A stretch of DNA of 23,048 nt from F23-B02 sp963629425 (GTDB lineage: Bacteria > Bacillota > Clostridia > Oscillospirales > Oscillospiraceae): contig CAVGIU010000016.1 of NCBI GenBank assembly GCA_963629425.1, positions 1 through 23,048 of the forward strand, given 5' to 3'. A model generated the notes under the pieces. It had not been told where the DNA came from, ran no database searches, and saw only the letters and a list, made by a program, of their open reading frames with translations. Numbering within the stretch: the stretch's first letter is position 1; every line of letters begins with the position of its first letter. Shown one piece after another: positions 7,181 to 14,763 of the stretch. The position numbers and the translations under genes are program-made.

Positions 7181-7450
7181 ATGAAAGCAAAACGGGATAA
7201 GGTCGAACTGCTTGCCGATATGCTCGATATTCCGGCGGACGCCATCGGCCTTACAAAGCTCAGCCTCTGCGGAAGAAGCCGGCTGCTGATAGAAAACCAT
7301 TGCGGAATAATAAGCTACGGTGATTCGCTTATCGAGATAAGCTGCGGCAAAACAAGGCTTGCGGTTCGCGGCGATGCTCTGTGCCTTAAAGCCATGAACG
7401 GCAGCGACATGCTCATATGCGGAAGAATAATTTCTTTGGAGTTTGAATGA
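7181..7450 (+). CDS. yqfC: Sporulation protein YqfC (YabP/YqfC family)
   Basis: A small 89-residue protein of the YabP/YqfC family, made in the mother cell during sporulation in relatives. The beta-rich core is visible as LTKLSLCGRSRLLIENHCGIISY, GDSLIEISCG and LICGRIISLEF (written here in segments), the pattern of short strands expected for this family. GGAGGTGA (7170-7177), close to a perfect anti-16S match, lies 3 bases before the ATG. The stop overlaps the start of yqfD (ATGA, 7447-7450), and the pairing yqfC-yqfD is itself diagnostic. Its molecular role is not established. Confidence 0.88.
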   Translation: MKAKRDKVELLADMLDIPADAIGLTKLSLCGRSRLLIENHCGIISYGDSLIEISCGKTRLAVRGDALCLKAMNGSDMLICGRIISLEFE

Positions 7451-8625
7451 TGAGAAAGCTATACGAACTTGCGCGCGGAACGGTCAGACTCAAGGCGAGC
7501 GGCGCGCAGCCCGAACGGATACTGAATTTCTGCGCCGAGCGCGGCATCGAATTTTGGGCGGCAAGCCCATGTGAGGATTTTTCCGTGACCTTCTCAGCCT
7601 TTTCATCCGACTGCGCGGCCATTATGTCTCAGAGCGGCAAAAACGGACTGGAAATTGAGCTTTTGTCCGAAAGCGGAGGCAAAAAGCTCGCGCGAAGCGC
7701 TGAGAGACGAGCCGTGTTCGTCGTTTTTACCATAGTCAGCGTGATGCTCGCGGCCATATCCTCGCTGTTTTTATGGGATATCGAGATCGAGGGCAATGAT
7801 AAGCTCAGCGACGCGGAGATACAGCGCGTATTGTCCGAATGCGGCGTTGATTACGGCGCGTTCTGGCCGTCGCTTTCGTCGGACGAGGTGCGAAGCTATG
7901 TCGTGTCCGAAATGTCGGAGATAGCATGGCTGAGCCTGAATGTGCGCTCGTCAAGGGCGCATATAGTCGTTCATGAGCGTGTCGATAAGCCCGAGATAGT
8001 AAACGAAAAAGCGCCCTGCGATATCGTCGCCGTCAAGAGCGGCATTATAAAGCGGATGTCCGTTCTGGAGGGCGAGAGCGCCGCAGTACCGGGCAGTGCC
8101 GTCGCAGAGGGCGACGTTCTCGTGAGAGGCCTTATGAGCAGCGAAACGGGGGATGAGCGCTATGTCCACTCCATGGCGCAGGTCATAGCCGACACATGGT
8201 ACGAAATTAGCGCCCAAACGCCGCTGACCGAGGTAAAAAAGACCGAAAAAGGGCATACCGACACCGCGTTTTCGCTCATTATCGGGAAAAAGCGGATAAA
8301 TTTTTTCTCCGACAGTAGAAATAAATACACAAGTTGTGATAAAATAAATAAATTAAGATACATATCCCTCGGCGACGTGTTCACGCTGCCGCTCGGATAT
8401 GCGATAGAGCGCACAACGCAGTATGAAACAAAGACCGCGCTCATTGATGAGCAGAAGTCGGTCGAGCGCATGAAGGCCAATCTCAGATCGGAGCTTCAGC
8501 GCCGTATCGGTGATGGGCAGATCGTCTCCGAGGAATATTCCGTTTCAAAAACGGAGGATATACTCACGGTCACGCTGCGCGCTCAGTGTACAGAGAATAT
8601 TGCCGGGGAGGCACAATATGATTGA
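7447..8625 (+). CDS. yqfD: Sporulation protein YqfD
   Basis: A 392-residue membrane-anchored protein required for sporulation in B. subtilis and made in the mother cell. An N-terminal domain (about 1-85) is followed by one transmembrane helix at about 88-110 (VVFTIVSVMLAAISSLFLW), then 'DIEIEGNDKLSDAEI', a strand-helix unit reminiscent of POTRA-like modules, and a large domain presumably outside the mother-cell membrane. Length and order of parts match the family. The start overlaps yqfC by ATGA and the last 8 bases overlap phoH. Bases 8280-8370, encoding a Lys/Asn/Ile-rich stretch around residues 280-305, are clearly more AT-rich than the rest of the gene. Confidence 0.88.
   Translation: MMRKLYELARGTVRLKASGAQPERILNFCAERGIEFWAASPCEDFSVTFSAFSSDCAAIMSQSGKNGLEIELLSESGGKKLARSAERRAVFVVFTIVSVMLAAISSLFLWDIEIEGNDKLSDAEIQRVLSECGVDYGAFWPSLSSDEVRSYVVSEMSEIAWLSLNVRSSRAHIVVHERVDKPEIVNEKAPCDIVAVKSGIIKRMSVLEGESAAVPGSAVAEGDVLVRGLMSSETGDERYVHSMAQVIADTWYEISAQTPLTEVKKTEKGHTDTAFSLIIGKKRINFFSDSRNKYTSCDKINKLRYISLGDVFTLPLGYAIERTTQYETKTALIDEQKSVERMKANLRSELQRRIGDGQIVSEEYSVSKTEDILTVTLRAQCTENIAGEAQYD
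8605..8611 (+). promoter_or_regulatory. Ribosome binding site that fixes the phoH start
   Basis: GGGGAGG lies 6 bases before ATG 8618, inside the end of yqfD. An open frame reaches back to 8510 but has no ribosome binding site there, so 8618 is the start. Confidence 0.8.
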
Positions 8626-9622
8626 AAGAACCATAGAAGTCGAAAGAATGGAGCATGTCATAAGCGTGTTCGGCTCTTTTGACCGCAATTTGAGCATAAT
8701 CGAGTCTGAGCTCGGCGTAAAGGTCCTCGACCGCGAAAATAAGGTGCACATATGCGGTGAGGAGGAGAGCGTCATGCTTGCGGAAAAGGCCATAAACGGC
8801 CTGCTCACGCTTGCTGCGCGCGGCGAGAATATCGACGGGCAGAGTGTGAGGTACATCCTCAAGCTCGTATCTGAGGGCAAGGAATCGAAGATAAACGAGC
8901 TTGCAAGCGATGTTGTTTGCATAACGGCAAAGGGAAAGCCCGTAAAGGCCAAGACCCTCGGCCAAAAGACCTATTGCGACGCTATTGCAAACAATACGAT
9001 AACTCTCGGCATCGGCCCTGCCGGTACGGGCAAGACCTACCTCGCAGTCGCTGCCGCCGTCGCCGCGTTCAGAGCCGAGGAGGTAAACCGTATAATCCTC
9101 ACGCGTCCGGCCGTTGAGGCCGGCGAACGCCTCGGCTTTCTGCCGGGCGATCTGCAAAGCAAGGTCGACCCGTACCTGCGCCCGCTGTACGATGCTCTGT
9201 TTGACATGCTCGGAGCGGATACCTATCAGAAATACCTCGAGCGCGGCAATATTGAGGTCGCGCCGCTTGCGTACATGCGCGGACGCACGCTGGATGACAG
9301 TTTCATCATCCTCGACGAGGCACAGAACACCTCGCGCGAGCAGATGAAAATGTTCCTGACTCGTATTGGCTTCGGCTCAAAGGTCGTCATAACCGGTGAT
9401 ATCACGCAGATAGACCTGCCCGAGGACAAGGTCAGTGGCCTGAAGATAGCCATGAAGGTACTCGACGGCATTGAGGATATATCCATATGCAAGCTCACCG
9501 GAGCGGATGTCGTGCGCCACCGGCTCGTTCAGAAGATAATCGAGGCCTACGAGGTCTACGATAAGAAAAATCCGCCCGAGCCCATAAAAAAGGCAGGGGC
9601 ATATAAGAGGAAAAAGCAATGA
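8618..9622 (+). CDS. phoH: PhoH-family ATPase
   Basis: A cytoplasmic P-loop NTPase of 334 residues, the usual PhoH length. Residues 1-110 form the N-terminal nucleic-acid-binding-like region. Then come Walker A GPAGTGKT (133-140), LTRPAVEAGERLGFLPG (161-177), which is the PhoH/SF1-like signature, Walker B FIILDEAQNT (229-238) and VITGDITQ (257-264). PhoH proteins are RNA-helicase-like and regularly sit next to ybeY, which suggests a joint role in RNA or ribosome quality control; this is family knowledge, not proven here. The start overlaps yqfD by 8 bases and the stop overlaps ybeY by ATGA. The pgpH/yqfF gene found between phoH and ybeY in B. subtilis is missing. Confidence 0.94.
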   Translation: MIERTIEVERMEHVISVFGSFDRNLSIIESELGVKVLDRENKVHICGEEESVMLAEKAINGLLTLAARGENIDGQSVRYILKLVSEGKESKINELASDVVCITAKGKPVKAKTLGQKTYCDAIANNTITLGIGPAGTGKTYLAVAAAVAAFRAEEVNRIILTRPAVEAGERLGFLPGDLQSKVDPYLRPLYDALFDMLGADTYQKYLERGNIEVAPLAYMRGRTLDDSFIILDEAQNTSREQMKMFLTRIGFGSKVVITGDITQIDLPEDKVSGLKIAMKVLDGIEDISICKLTGADVVRHRLVQKIIEAYEVYDKKNPPEPIKKAGAYKRKKQ

Positions 9623-10101
9623 TAAAGCATGAGATATACGTAAGCCGCGAAAAAAGCGGCATGGGACACAATAATGCGGCATCGCTTATAAATAAAGCGG
9701 CTTCCATGGCGCTTGAGGCAGAGGGTGTGGACAGGCCGTGCCTAATCAGCGTCATGCTCACCGATAACGAGGGCATATGCGAAACAAACCGCGATTTTCG
9801 CGGCATAGATGCGGCAACTGACGTTCTGTCTTTTCCGCTCAATGAGCTCACGCCCGGTAAATTTGACGCATCTCTATGCGATACGGATCCATACACCGGC
9901 GCAGTAATGCTCGGTGACATGATGATCTCGCTCGAGCGCTGCGCCGAGCAGGGTGAGGAGCTCGGCCACGGCTTTGACAGGGAAGTGAGCTACCTCACCG
10001 TGCACAGCGTTCTGCATCTTCTCGGCTATGACCATATAGACGAGGGCGAGATGAAAAAGCAGATGCGCGCAAGAGAAAAAGAGATTATGGGAGATAAATG
10101 A
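9619..10101 (+). CDS. ybeY: Endoribonuclease YbeY (rRNA maturation factor)
   Basis: YbeY is a zinc-dependent single-strand endoribonuclease acting in 16S rRNA 3'-end maturation and ribosome quality control. The 160-residue product carries the full metal motif H-x3-H-x5-H, HSVLHLLGYDH, with His129, His133 and His139. The upstream signature NRDFRGIDAATDVLSFP (57-73) includes the conserved Arg61. Length is normal. It starts in an ATGA overlap with phoH and ends 1 base before era, so all three are likely translated in a chain. In B. subtilis dgkA and cdd separate ybeY from era; both are absent here, so the two ribosome-maturation genes are fused into one block. Confidence 0.95.
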   Translation: MIKHEIYVSREKSGMGHNNAASLINKAASMALEAEGVDRPCLISVMLTDNEGICETNRDFRGIDAATDVLSFPLNELTPGKFDASLCDTDPYTGAVMLGDMMISLERCAEQGEELGHGFDREVSYLTVHSVLHLLGYDHIDEGEMKKQMRAREKEIMGDK

Positions 10102-10102
10102 T

Positions 10103-10990
10103 ATGATAACAAAAACAGCTATGATAACGATATGCGGCCGCCCGAACGTCGGAAAATCGACGCTCACAAACGCCCTTGTCGGCGAGAAAATAGCGATAGT
10201 CTCAAATAAGCCGCAGACTACCCGAAACCGCATCAGCGCCGTCGTAAACCGCGGCGATACGCAGTTTGTCATAATCGACACCCCGGGCTTCCACAAGCCG
10301 AGAACGCGCCTGGGCGATTATATGGTCAACGTCGTAAAGGAAAGCGTTGCCGATGTCGATGCCGTTATGCTGCTCGTCGAGCCTATAGCCAACATAGGCC
10401 GCCAGGAGGAAGAGCTCATAGCCCGCATCAAAGAGACCGGAGTTCCTGCGATACTTGTCATAAACAAGATAGATACGGTTGAAAAAACCGAGCTTTTGGA
10501 GGTCATGGCTACCTATTCCGCCGCGCATGATTTTGACGCCATCATCCCCATGTCTGCCAAAAACGGCGAAGGCATGGACGAGCTTCTTTCCGAGCTCGGC
10601 AAATATGCGCAGCCCGGCCCTCAGCTTTTCCCGGACGATATGATATGCGATCAGCCGGAAAAGCAGATATGCGCGGAGCTTGTGCGCGAAAAGCTGCTTC
10701 TGTGCCTCGATAAGGAGATACCGCACGGCACGGCCGTAGAGGTTACGCGCTTTACCGAGCGCGATAACGGCATAATAGACCTCGATGTTACAATATACTG
10801 CGAAAAAGCAAGCCACAAGGGCATAATCATCGGCAAACAGGGCGCCATGCTCAAGAAGATAGGCGAGCTTGCGAGAAACGATATCGAAGCCTTCATGGGC
10901 ACTAAGGTCTTCCTTCAGACATGGGTAAAGGTCAAGGAAAACTGGCGCGACAGCACAGCGCAGCTTCGAAATTTCGGCTTCACGGAATAA
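10103..10990 (+). CDS. era: Ribosome-assembly GTPase Era
   Basis: Era binds the 3' end of 16S rRNA and checks 30S assembly. The 295-residue protein has all GTPase motifs: G1 GRPNVGKS (12-19), the switch region KPQTTRNR with the G2 Thr, G3 DTPG (59-62), G4 NKID (121-124) and G5 SAK (151-153). The C-terminal KH domain (about 200-280) has the RNA-binding loop IIGKQGAMLKKIG. ATG 10103 follows GGGAGA about 9 bases upstream and lies 1 base after the ybeY stop. The 59 bases after era are the largest gap in the cluster and hold the hairpin in front of yqzL. Confidence 0.97.
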   Translation: MITKTAMITICGRPNVGKSTLTNALVGEKIAIVSNKPQTTRNRISAVVNRGDTQFVIIDTPGFHKPRTRLGDYMVNVVKESVADVDAVMLLVEPIANIGRQEEELIARIKETGVPAILVINKIDTVEKTELLEVMATYSAAHDFDAIIPMSAKNGEGMDELLSELGKYAQPGPQLFPDDMICDQPEKQICAELVREKLLLCLDKEIPHGTAVEVTRFTERDNGIIDLDVTIYCEKASHKGIIIGKQGAMLKKIGELARNDIEAFMGTKVFLQTWVKVKENWRDSTAQLRNFGFTE

Positions 10991-11006
10991 TTACCACACA
11001 TACTTG

Positions 11007-11047
11007 CCCGTGCAGCCTCCGATACTAAAGCTATCGGAGGCAGCGGG
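11007..11047 (+). promoter_or_regulatory. Stable hairpin that sequesters the yqzL ribosome binding site
   Basis: GCCTCCGATA (11015-11024) and TATCGGAGGC (11032-11041) form a perfect 10-bp stem with the 7-base loop CTAAAGC. An outer stem, CCCG (11007-11010) with CGGG (11044-11047), extends it across a small internal loop. The 3' arm contains GGAGG (11036-11040), the Shine-Dalgarno sequence 9 bases before the yqzL ATG. No T run follows, so it is not an intrinsic terminator. The structure is directly visible; a role in translational control or mRNA processing is inference. Confidence 0.65.
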
Positions 11048-11049
11048 AA

Positions 11050-11181
11050 ATGAACGATGATATTTTGTGGCAGGTCTTTGCCGACACGGGCGACCCGATG
11101 AGCTGGCTGATGTACAGGGCGTCGGAAAGAGGCAAGAAGAACAAAAGATCGGCGGAGGACGCACCTTCGCCGGAGAATTGA
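11050..11181 (+). CDS. yqzL: YqzL-like small protein
   Basis: A 43-codon open frame between era and recO, the position of yqzL in B. subtilis. The N-terminal half, with ILWQVFADTGDP followed by WLMYRA, matches the YqzL pattern (aromatic-rich 'W-K/Q-x-F-x-x-T-G' then a 'Y-L-L/M-Y' helix). The second half is charged and Lys/Arg-rich (ERGKKNKRS) and probably disordered. GGAGG lies 9 bases upstream but inside a strong hairpin. The stop is 10 bases before recO. The family has no established function. Confidence rests on synteny plus the motif, because the protein is very short. Confidence 0.75.
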   Translation: MNDDILWQVFADTGDPMSWLMYRASERGKKNKRSAEDAPSPEN

Positions 11182-11191
11182 CAGACTACAT

Positions 11192-11935
11192 ATGTTTAAA
11201 ACGACAAGAGGACTCATCCTGCGTGAGGTGCGCTATAAGGAAGCCGACAGGATACTTACTGTTCTGACAGAGGACATGGGCAAAATGACCGTCAAGGCTC
11301 GCGGAGCGCTGCGCAAAAACAGCAAGATCGCGGCCTCAACGCAGTTTCTCGCGTTTTCCGAGCTCACGCTGCTTGACCGCAATGGTTTTTGGTCAGTCAG
11401 CGAGGGCTCGACAATAGAGGAATTCAAGGGCCTGCGCAGCGATATAGCGGCGCTTTCGCTGGCAAGCTATTTTGCCGAGTGCATCGAGGCGCTTTCGGAC
11501 GAGGGAAACCCCGATCCGCTGCTTTTGCAGCTTATATTAAATTGCCTGTTTGCCCTTTCAAACGGTATGTATTCGCAGACACATATAAAAACCGCGTTTG
11601 AAATGCGGCTTATGGCGCTCACCGGCTACGAACCGAACCTTACTGTCTGCTGCGTTTGCGGCTCATCCGAGCCCGTCTCGCCGCGCTTCAGCCCGCAAAA
11701 CGGCGTCATATGCTGCAGCGAGTGCAATAACGCACAGGTGCAGGCAAACTACGAGCTGTGCCCGGCATCGCTGCAGGCGCTGCGCTATATGATCTACGCA
11801 CCGGCGCGCAGAATGCTTGCGTTCACACTCACGGACGATGCGCTAAAGCGCGCATCGAAGGCATCCGAGGCGTATCTTTTGACACAAACGGAAAGAAAGT
11901 TTTCAACTCTCGATTATTGGAGACAGATAAAATAA
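11192..11935 (+). CDS. recO: DNA repair protein RecO
   Basis: RecO anneals single strands and, with RecR, loads RecA on SSB-coated gaps (RecFOR recombinational repair). The 247-residue product has the N-terminal OB fold (about 1-80; GLILREVRYKEADRIL and VKARGALRKNSK are typical) and a helical C-terminal domain. That domain has a zinc site of two CxxC pairs, Cys153/Cys156 and Cys175/Cys178. ATG 11192 is 10 bases after yqzL and has only a weak ribosome binding site (GGAG about 16 bases upstream), so coupling to yqzL translation is plausible. The stop overlaps mutS2 as TAATG. Confidence 0.93.
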   Translation: MFKTTRGLILREVRYKEADRILTVLTEDMGKMTVKARGALRKNSKIAASTQFLAFSELTLLDRNGFWSVSEGSTIEEFKGLRSDIAALSLASYFAECIEALSDEGNPDPLLLQLILNCLFALSNGMYSQTHIKTAFEMRLMALTGYEPNLTVCCVCGSSEPVSPRFSPQNGVICCSECNNAQVQANYELCPASLQALRYMIYAPARRMLAFTLTDDALKRASKASEAYLLTQTERKFSTLDYWRQIK

Positions 11936-14313
11936 TGGATTTCTACGAAAAATCACTTAACATACTGGAGCTTCCAACAGTGCTGGAGATGCTTGCGGCC
12001 GAGACCGTCACCGAGGGCGGCAAGGAGGCCTGCCTCAAGCTGCGGCCGAGCGCGGACAGGCGGGAGGTCAAAAACCGACTCGGCGAGACGAGTGCGGCTA
12101 AGGAAATGATGGTCGTGCGCGGAAGTCCATCACTTTCGGGCATCAAGGATATCCGCGCATCGCTGAACAGAGCCGACCTCGGCGGAAGCCTCAATACAAT
12201 AGAGCTTTTGAATATTGCCCGGGTTTTGCAGTGCGCGCGCCTTGTGAAGGGCTATACGAGCGACGATAAGCTCGGAAAAAGCTGCATCGACCATCTTTTC
12301 GCCGCACTGCACGCAAACAGATTTTTGGAAGAAAAGATAACGGGCTCGATAGTGGGCGAGGACGAGATAGCTGACAGTGCATCGAGCGAGCTCGCAAACA
12401 TCCGCCGTAAGATACGCGCGGCAAGTGCGAGAGTGCGCGACTGCCTGCAAAAGATAATTTCATCTCCGTCCTACGCTAAGGTTTTGCAGGAGCCTATTAT
12501 AACCATGCGCTCGGATCGCTTCGTCGTTCCCGTAAAGGCCGAGTGCAAGGGCGCGATACCCGGCCTTGTGCACGATATCTCCGCCTCGGGAGCAACGCTT
12601 TTCATTGAACCCATGGCCGCCGTAAAGGCCAATAACGAGCTGCGCGAGCTTGCCGCAAAGGAAAAAACGGAAATAGAGCGCATCCTCGCCGAGCTTTCGG
12701 CCGACTGTGCTCTGCACGCCGAGGACATAGCCTCGGATTATTCCTATCTTATAACGCTCGACGGAATTTTCGCCCGCGCAAAGCTTTCTTATAAGCTTAA
12801 CGGCATAGAGCCCGAGCTCAGGGAAAAGGGGATAGTTCTGCGCCGCGCGCGTCATCCGCTGCTTCCAAAAGACAAGGCTGTGCCCATAAGCCTCGAACTC
12901 GGCGAGGATTTCGACACACTTATCATTACAGGCCCCAATACCGGCGGTAAGACGGTCACGCTCAAGACAATAGGCCTTTTAAACGTCATGGCGCAGTGCG
13001 GTCTGCACATCCCTGCCGACGACGGCAGCGGAGTGCCGGTTTACCGGCATGTGCTGGCCGACATCGGCGACGAACAGTCGATAGAGCAGAACCTGTCGAC
13101 CTTCTCGGCGCATATGACGAACATCGTGCATATCTTAAACGAGTGCGATTCGGATTCGCTCCTGCTGTTTGACGAGCTCGGAGCGGGCACGGACCCAACA
13201 GAGGGTGCGGCGCTCGCTATCGCGGTCATTGAGCATGCGCGAAAGCTTGGCGCGGACGTTGCGGCGACCACGCACTATGCCGAACTAAAGGTCTATGCCA
13301 CGAACGAAAACGGCATCCAAAACGCATCCTGCGAGTTTGATGTCGAAACGCTCAGCCCGACCTACAGGCTGCTCGTCGGCATTCCCGGCAAGTCGAACGC
13401 CTTCGCGATATCCGAGCGATTGGGACTCGGGAAGAATATAATCGCCGACGCGAAAGCGCGCATCGGCGTTCAGAACGCAAGCTTTGAAGCGACTATTGAA
13501 AAGCTTGAACAGACGAGAGCCCTGCTCGAGCGCGACAGAGCGGAAGCGGCAAAGAAGCTGCGCGAGGCGGAGGATAATGCAAAGAAAGCGGAGCTTTTGC
13601 GCGCCGAGCTCGCAGGCAAGCTCGAGAAAGCCGATGAGAAGGCACGCCGCGAGGCCGAGAGGATAATAGCCGAGGCTCGCGAGACTGCTGAGAGCACATT
13701 CGCCGAGCTTGACGATATGCGCCGCAAAATAAATGAGGAGGAGCAGGCACAGGAGGTAAACCGTGCCCGCAGCGAGCTCAGACGAAAGCTCAACGAATCG
13801 CAGGGTAAGCTGAAGGCTAAAAAGCCCGAGAAGCCCAAAGAGGATAAAAAGTCTGCGCGTGACGTTCGTCCGGGCGACACGGTGGAGATAAAGTCCATGG
13901 GAGTTAAGGCCGAGGTTATCGACATTAACCCCGACGGAACGCTCAATCTGCGTGCCGGCATTATGAGCGTCAAGCTTAAGCCCAACGAGGTCTATCTCAT
14001 AGAAGGCCACGCGGCAAAGCAGAAAAAGCAGAGCGTGACTCTTGCGGGCAGCGCGGCTCCCCGCGCTTCTGTCAGCCCCGAGATAGACCTTCGAGGCATG
14101 GAGAGCATCGAGGCCGTAAATGCCGCCGAGCAGTATATCGACAGCGCCGTCATGGGTAAGCTTAAAACGGTGACCATCATCCACGGCAAGGGCACCGGCG
14201 CTCTGCGCGCTGCCGTGCAGCAGATGCTAAAGCGAAACAAAGCTGTAAAGAGCTTCAGATTGGGGCGTTTCGGTGAGGGTGAAAGCGGCGTGACAATAGT
14301 CGAATTGAAATAA
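11935..14313 (+). CDS. mutS2: Endonuclease MutS2
   Basis: MutS2 is a MutS-like ATPase with a C-terminal nuclease; in Firmicutes it suppresses or regulates homologous recombination and also acts as a ribosome-rescue factor that splits collided ribosomes. The 792-residue product has the MutS core and clamp helices (about 1-320), Walker A GPNTGGKT (333-340), Walker B LLLFDE (409-414) with the signature GAGTDPTEG, and a long Ala/Glu/Lys/Arg-rich coiled coil (about 515-635). A KOW-like segment (about 640-690) precedes the Smr nuclease domain (717-792), with IDLRGM and HGKGTG intact. It lacks the mismatch-recognition domain, as expected for MutS2. ATG 11935 is set by a TAATG overlap with recO and GGAG 12 bases upstream; an open frame reaching back to 11758 is inside recO. 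No terminator follows. Confidence 0.96.
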   Translation: MDFYEKSLNILELPTVLEMLAAETVTEGGKEACLKLRPSADRREVKNRLGETSAAKEMMVVRGSPSLSGIKDIRASLNRADLGGSLNTIELLNIARVLQCARLVKGYTSDDKLGKSCIDHLFAALHANRFLEEKITGSIVGEDEIADSASSELANIRRKIRAASARVRDCLQKIISSPSYAKVLQEPIITMRSDRFVVPVKAECKGAIPGLVHDISASGATLFIEPMAAVKANNELRELAAKEKTEIERILAELSADCALHAEDIASDYSYLITLDGIFARAKLSYKLNGIEPELREKGIVLRRARHPLLPKDKAVPISLELGEDFDTLIITGPNTGGKTVTLKTIGLLNVMAQCGLHIPADDGSGVPVYRHVLADIGDEQSIEQNLSTFSAHMTNIVHILNECDSDSLLLFDELGAGTDPTEGAALAIAVIEHARKLGADVAATTHYAELKVYATNENGIQNASCEFDVETLSPTYRLLVGIPGKSNAFAISERLGLGKNIIADAKARIGVQNASFEATIEKLEQTRALLERDRAEAAKKLREAEDNAKKAELLRAELAGKLEKADEKARREAERIIAEARETAESTFAELDDMRRKINEEEQAQEVNRARSELRRKLNESQGKLKAKKPEKPKEDKKSARDVRPGDTVEIKSMGVKAEVIDINPDGTLNLRAGIMSVKLKPNEVYLIEGHAAKQKKQSVTLAGSAAPRASVSPEIDLRGMESIEAVNAAEQYIDSAVMGKLKTVTIIHGKGTGALRAAVQQMLKRNKAVKSFRLGRFGEGESGVTIVELK

Positions 14314-14369
14314 AAGCAATCGATAAATTTTATTAATAATGTGTAAATCTACGAAATAGACAAAAGCAG

Positions 14370-14398
14370 TTGACCTTTTTTAAATAATTTGCTAAAGT
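14370..14398 (+). promoter_or_regulatory. Sigma-A promoter of ptsH
   Basis: The -35 box TTGACC (14370-14375) and the -10 box TAAAGT (14393-14398) are 17 bases apart, with TGC before the -10 as an extended element. The surrounding 120 bases are strongly AT-rich, unlike the flanking genes. Transcription should start near 14405, leaving a leader of about 30 bases. No clear cre site was found. Confidence 0.7.
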
Positions 14399-14419
14399 AT
14401 GATTAATCTTTTGTGATCA

Positions 14420-14426
14420 AGAGGAG
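14420..14426 (+). promoter_or_regulatory. Ribosome binding site that fixes the ptsH start
   Basis: AGAGGAG lies 8 bases before ATG 14435 and overlaps the upstream in-frame GTG at 14426, so the ATG is the start. This also gives the canonical His15 and Ser46 numbering. Confidence 0.85.
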
Positions 14427-14434
14427 TGGCGAGA

Positions 14435-14698
14435 ATGGTAACCAAAGAAGTAGTTATTAATAATCAGGTGGGGCTCCACGCAAGACCTGCTACTTTTTTC
14501 ATTCAGAAGGCTAATGAATTCAAAAGCAGCATTTGGATCGAAAAAGAGGACCGGCGCGTAAATGCCAAGAGCCTGCTCGGCGTTCTCTCTTTGGGCATCG
14601 TTAAGGGTACTGCTGTCAACCTCATTGCCGACGGTGCTGACGAGGCAACTGCTGTCGATACGCTTTCTGAGCTTATCGCATCCGACTTTACCGAGTGA
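14435..14698 (+). CDS. ptsH: Phosphocarrier protein HPr
   Basis: HPr passes phosphate from enzyme I to the EIIA domains of the sugar phosphotransferase system. The 87-residue product has GLHARPA with the phosphorylatable His15 and the regulatory KSLLGVLSLG with Ser46, the site used by HPr kinase to form the CcpA co-repressor in low-GC Gram-positives. It therefore can both transport phosphate and signal; a Crh-type protein would lack His15. ATG 14435 is preferred to GTG 14426. The gene has its own promoter and is followed by a hairpin, so it is mostly monocistronic. Enzyme I (ptsI), often adjacent, is not in the window. Confidence 0.95.
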   Translation: MVTKEVVINNQVGLHARPATFFIQKANEFKSSIWIEKEDRRVNAKSLLGVLSLGIVKGTAVNLIADGADEATAVDTLSELIASDFTE

Positions 14699-14713
14699 TA
14701 TTTGAAACGAAGC

Positions 14714-14743
14714 TAAGGGCGTGTTAGATAACACGCCCTTATT
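14714..14743 (+). terminator. Hairpin after ptsH, possible leaky terminator
   Basis: TAAGGGCGTGTT (14714-14725) and AACACGCCCTTA (14730-14741) form a perfect 12-bp stem with loop AGAT. The following tract is only CTTATTCG, so termination may be partial, letting some transcripts continue into the permease gene 20 bases further on. Confidence 0.65.
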
Positions 14744-14763
14744 CGCTATATACGGAGATTTAT

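Noticed and set aside
13285..14184. - strand open frame (299 codons) across mutS2
   Set aside because: Lies opposite the coiled-coil and Smr regions of mutS2 and is Leu-rich as expected for the complement of Glu/Lys-rich codons; no start signal.
14314..14369. Search for a mutS2 terminator and a catabolite-response (cre) site
   Set aside because: The stretch is AT-rich without a GC stem and no sequence fits the cre consensus well.
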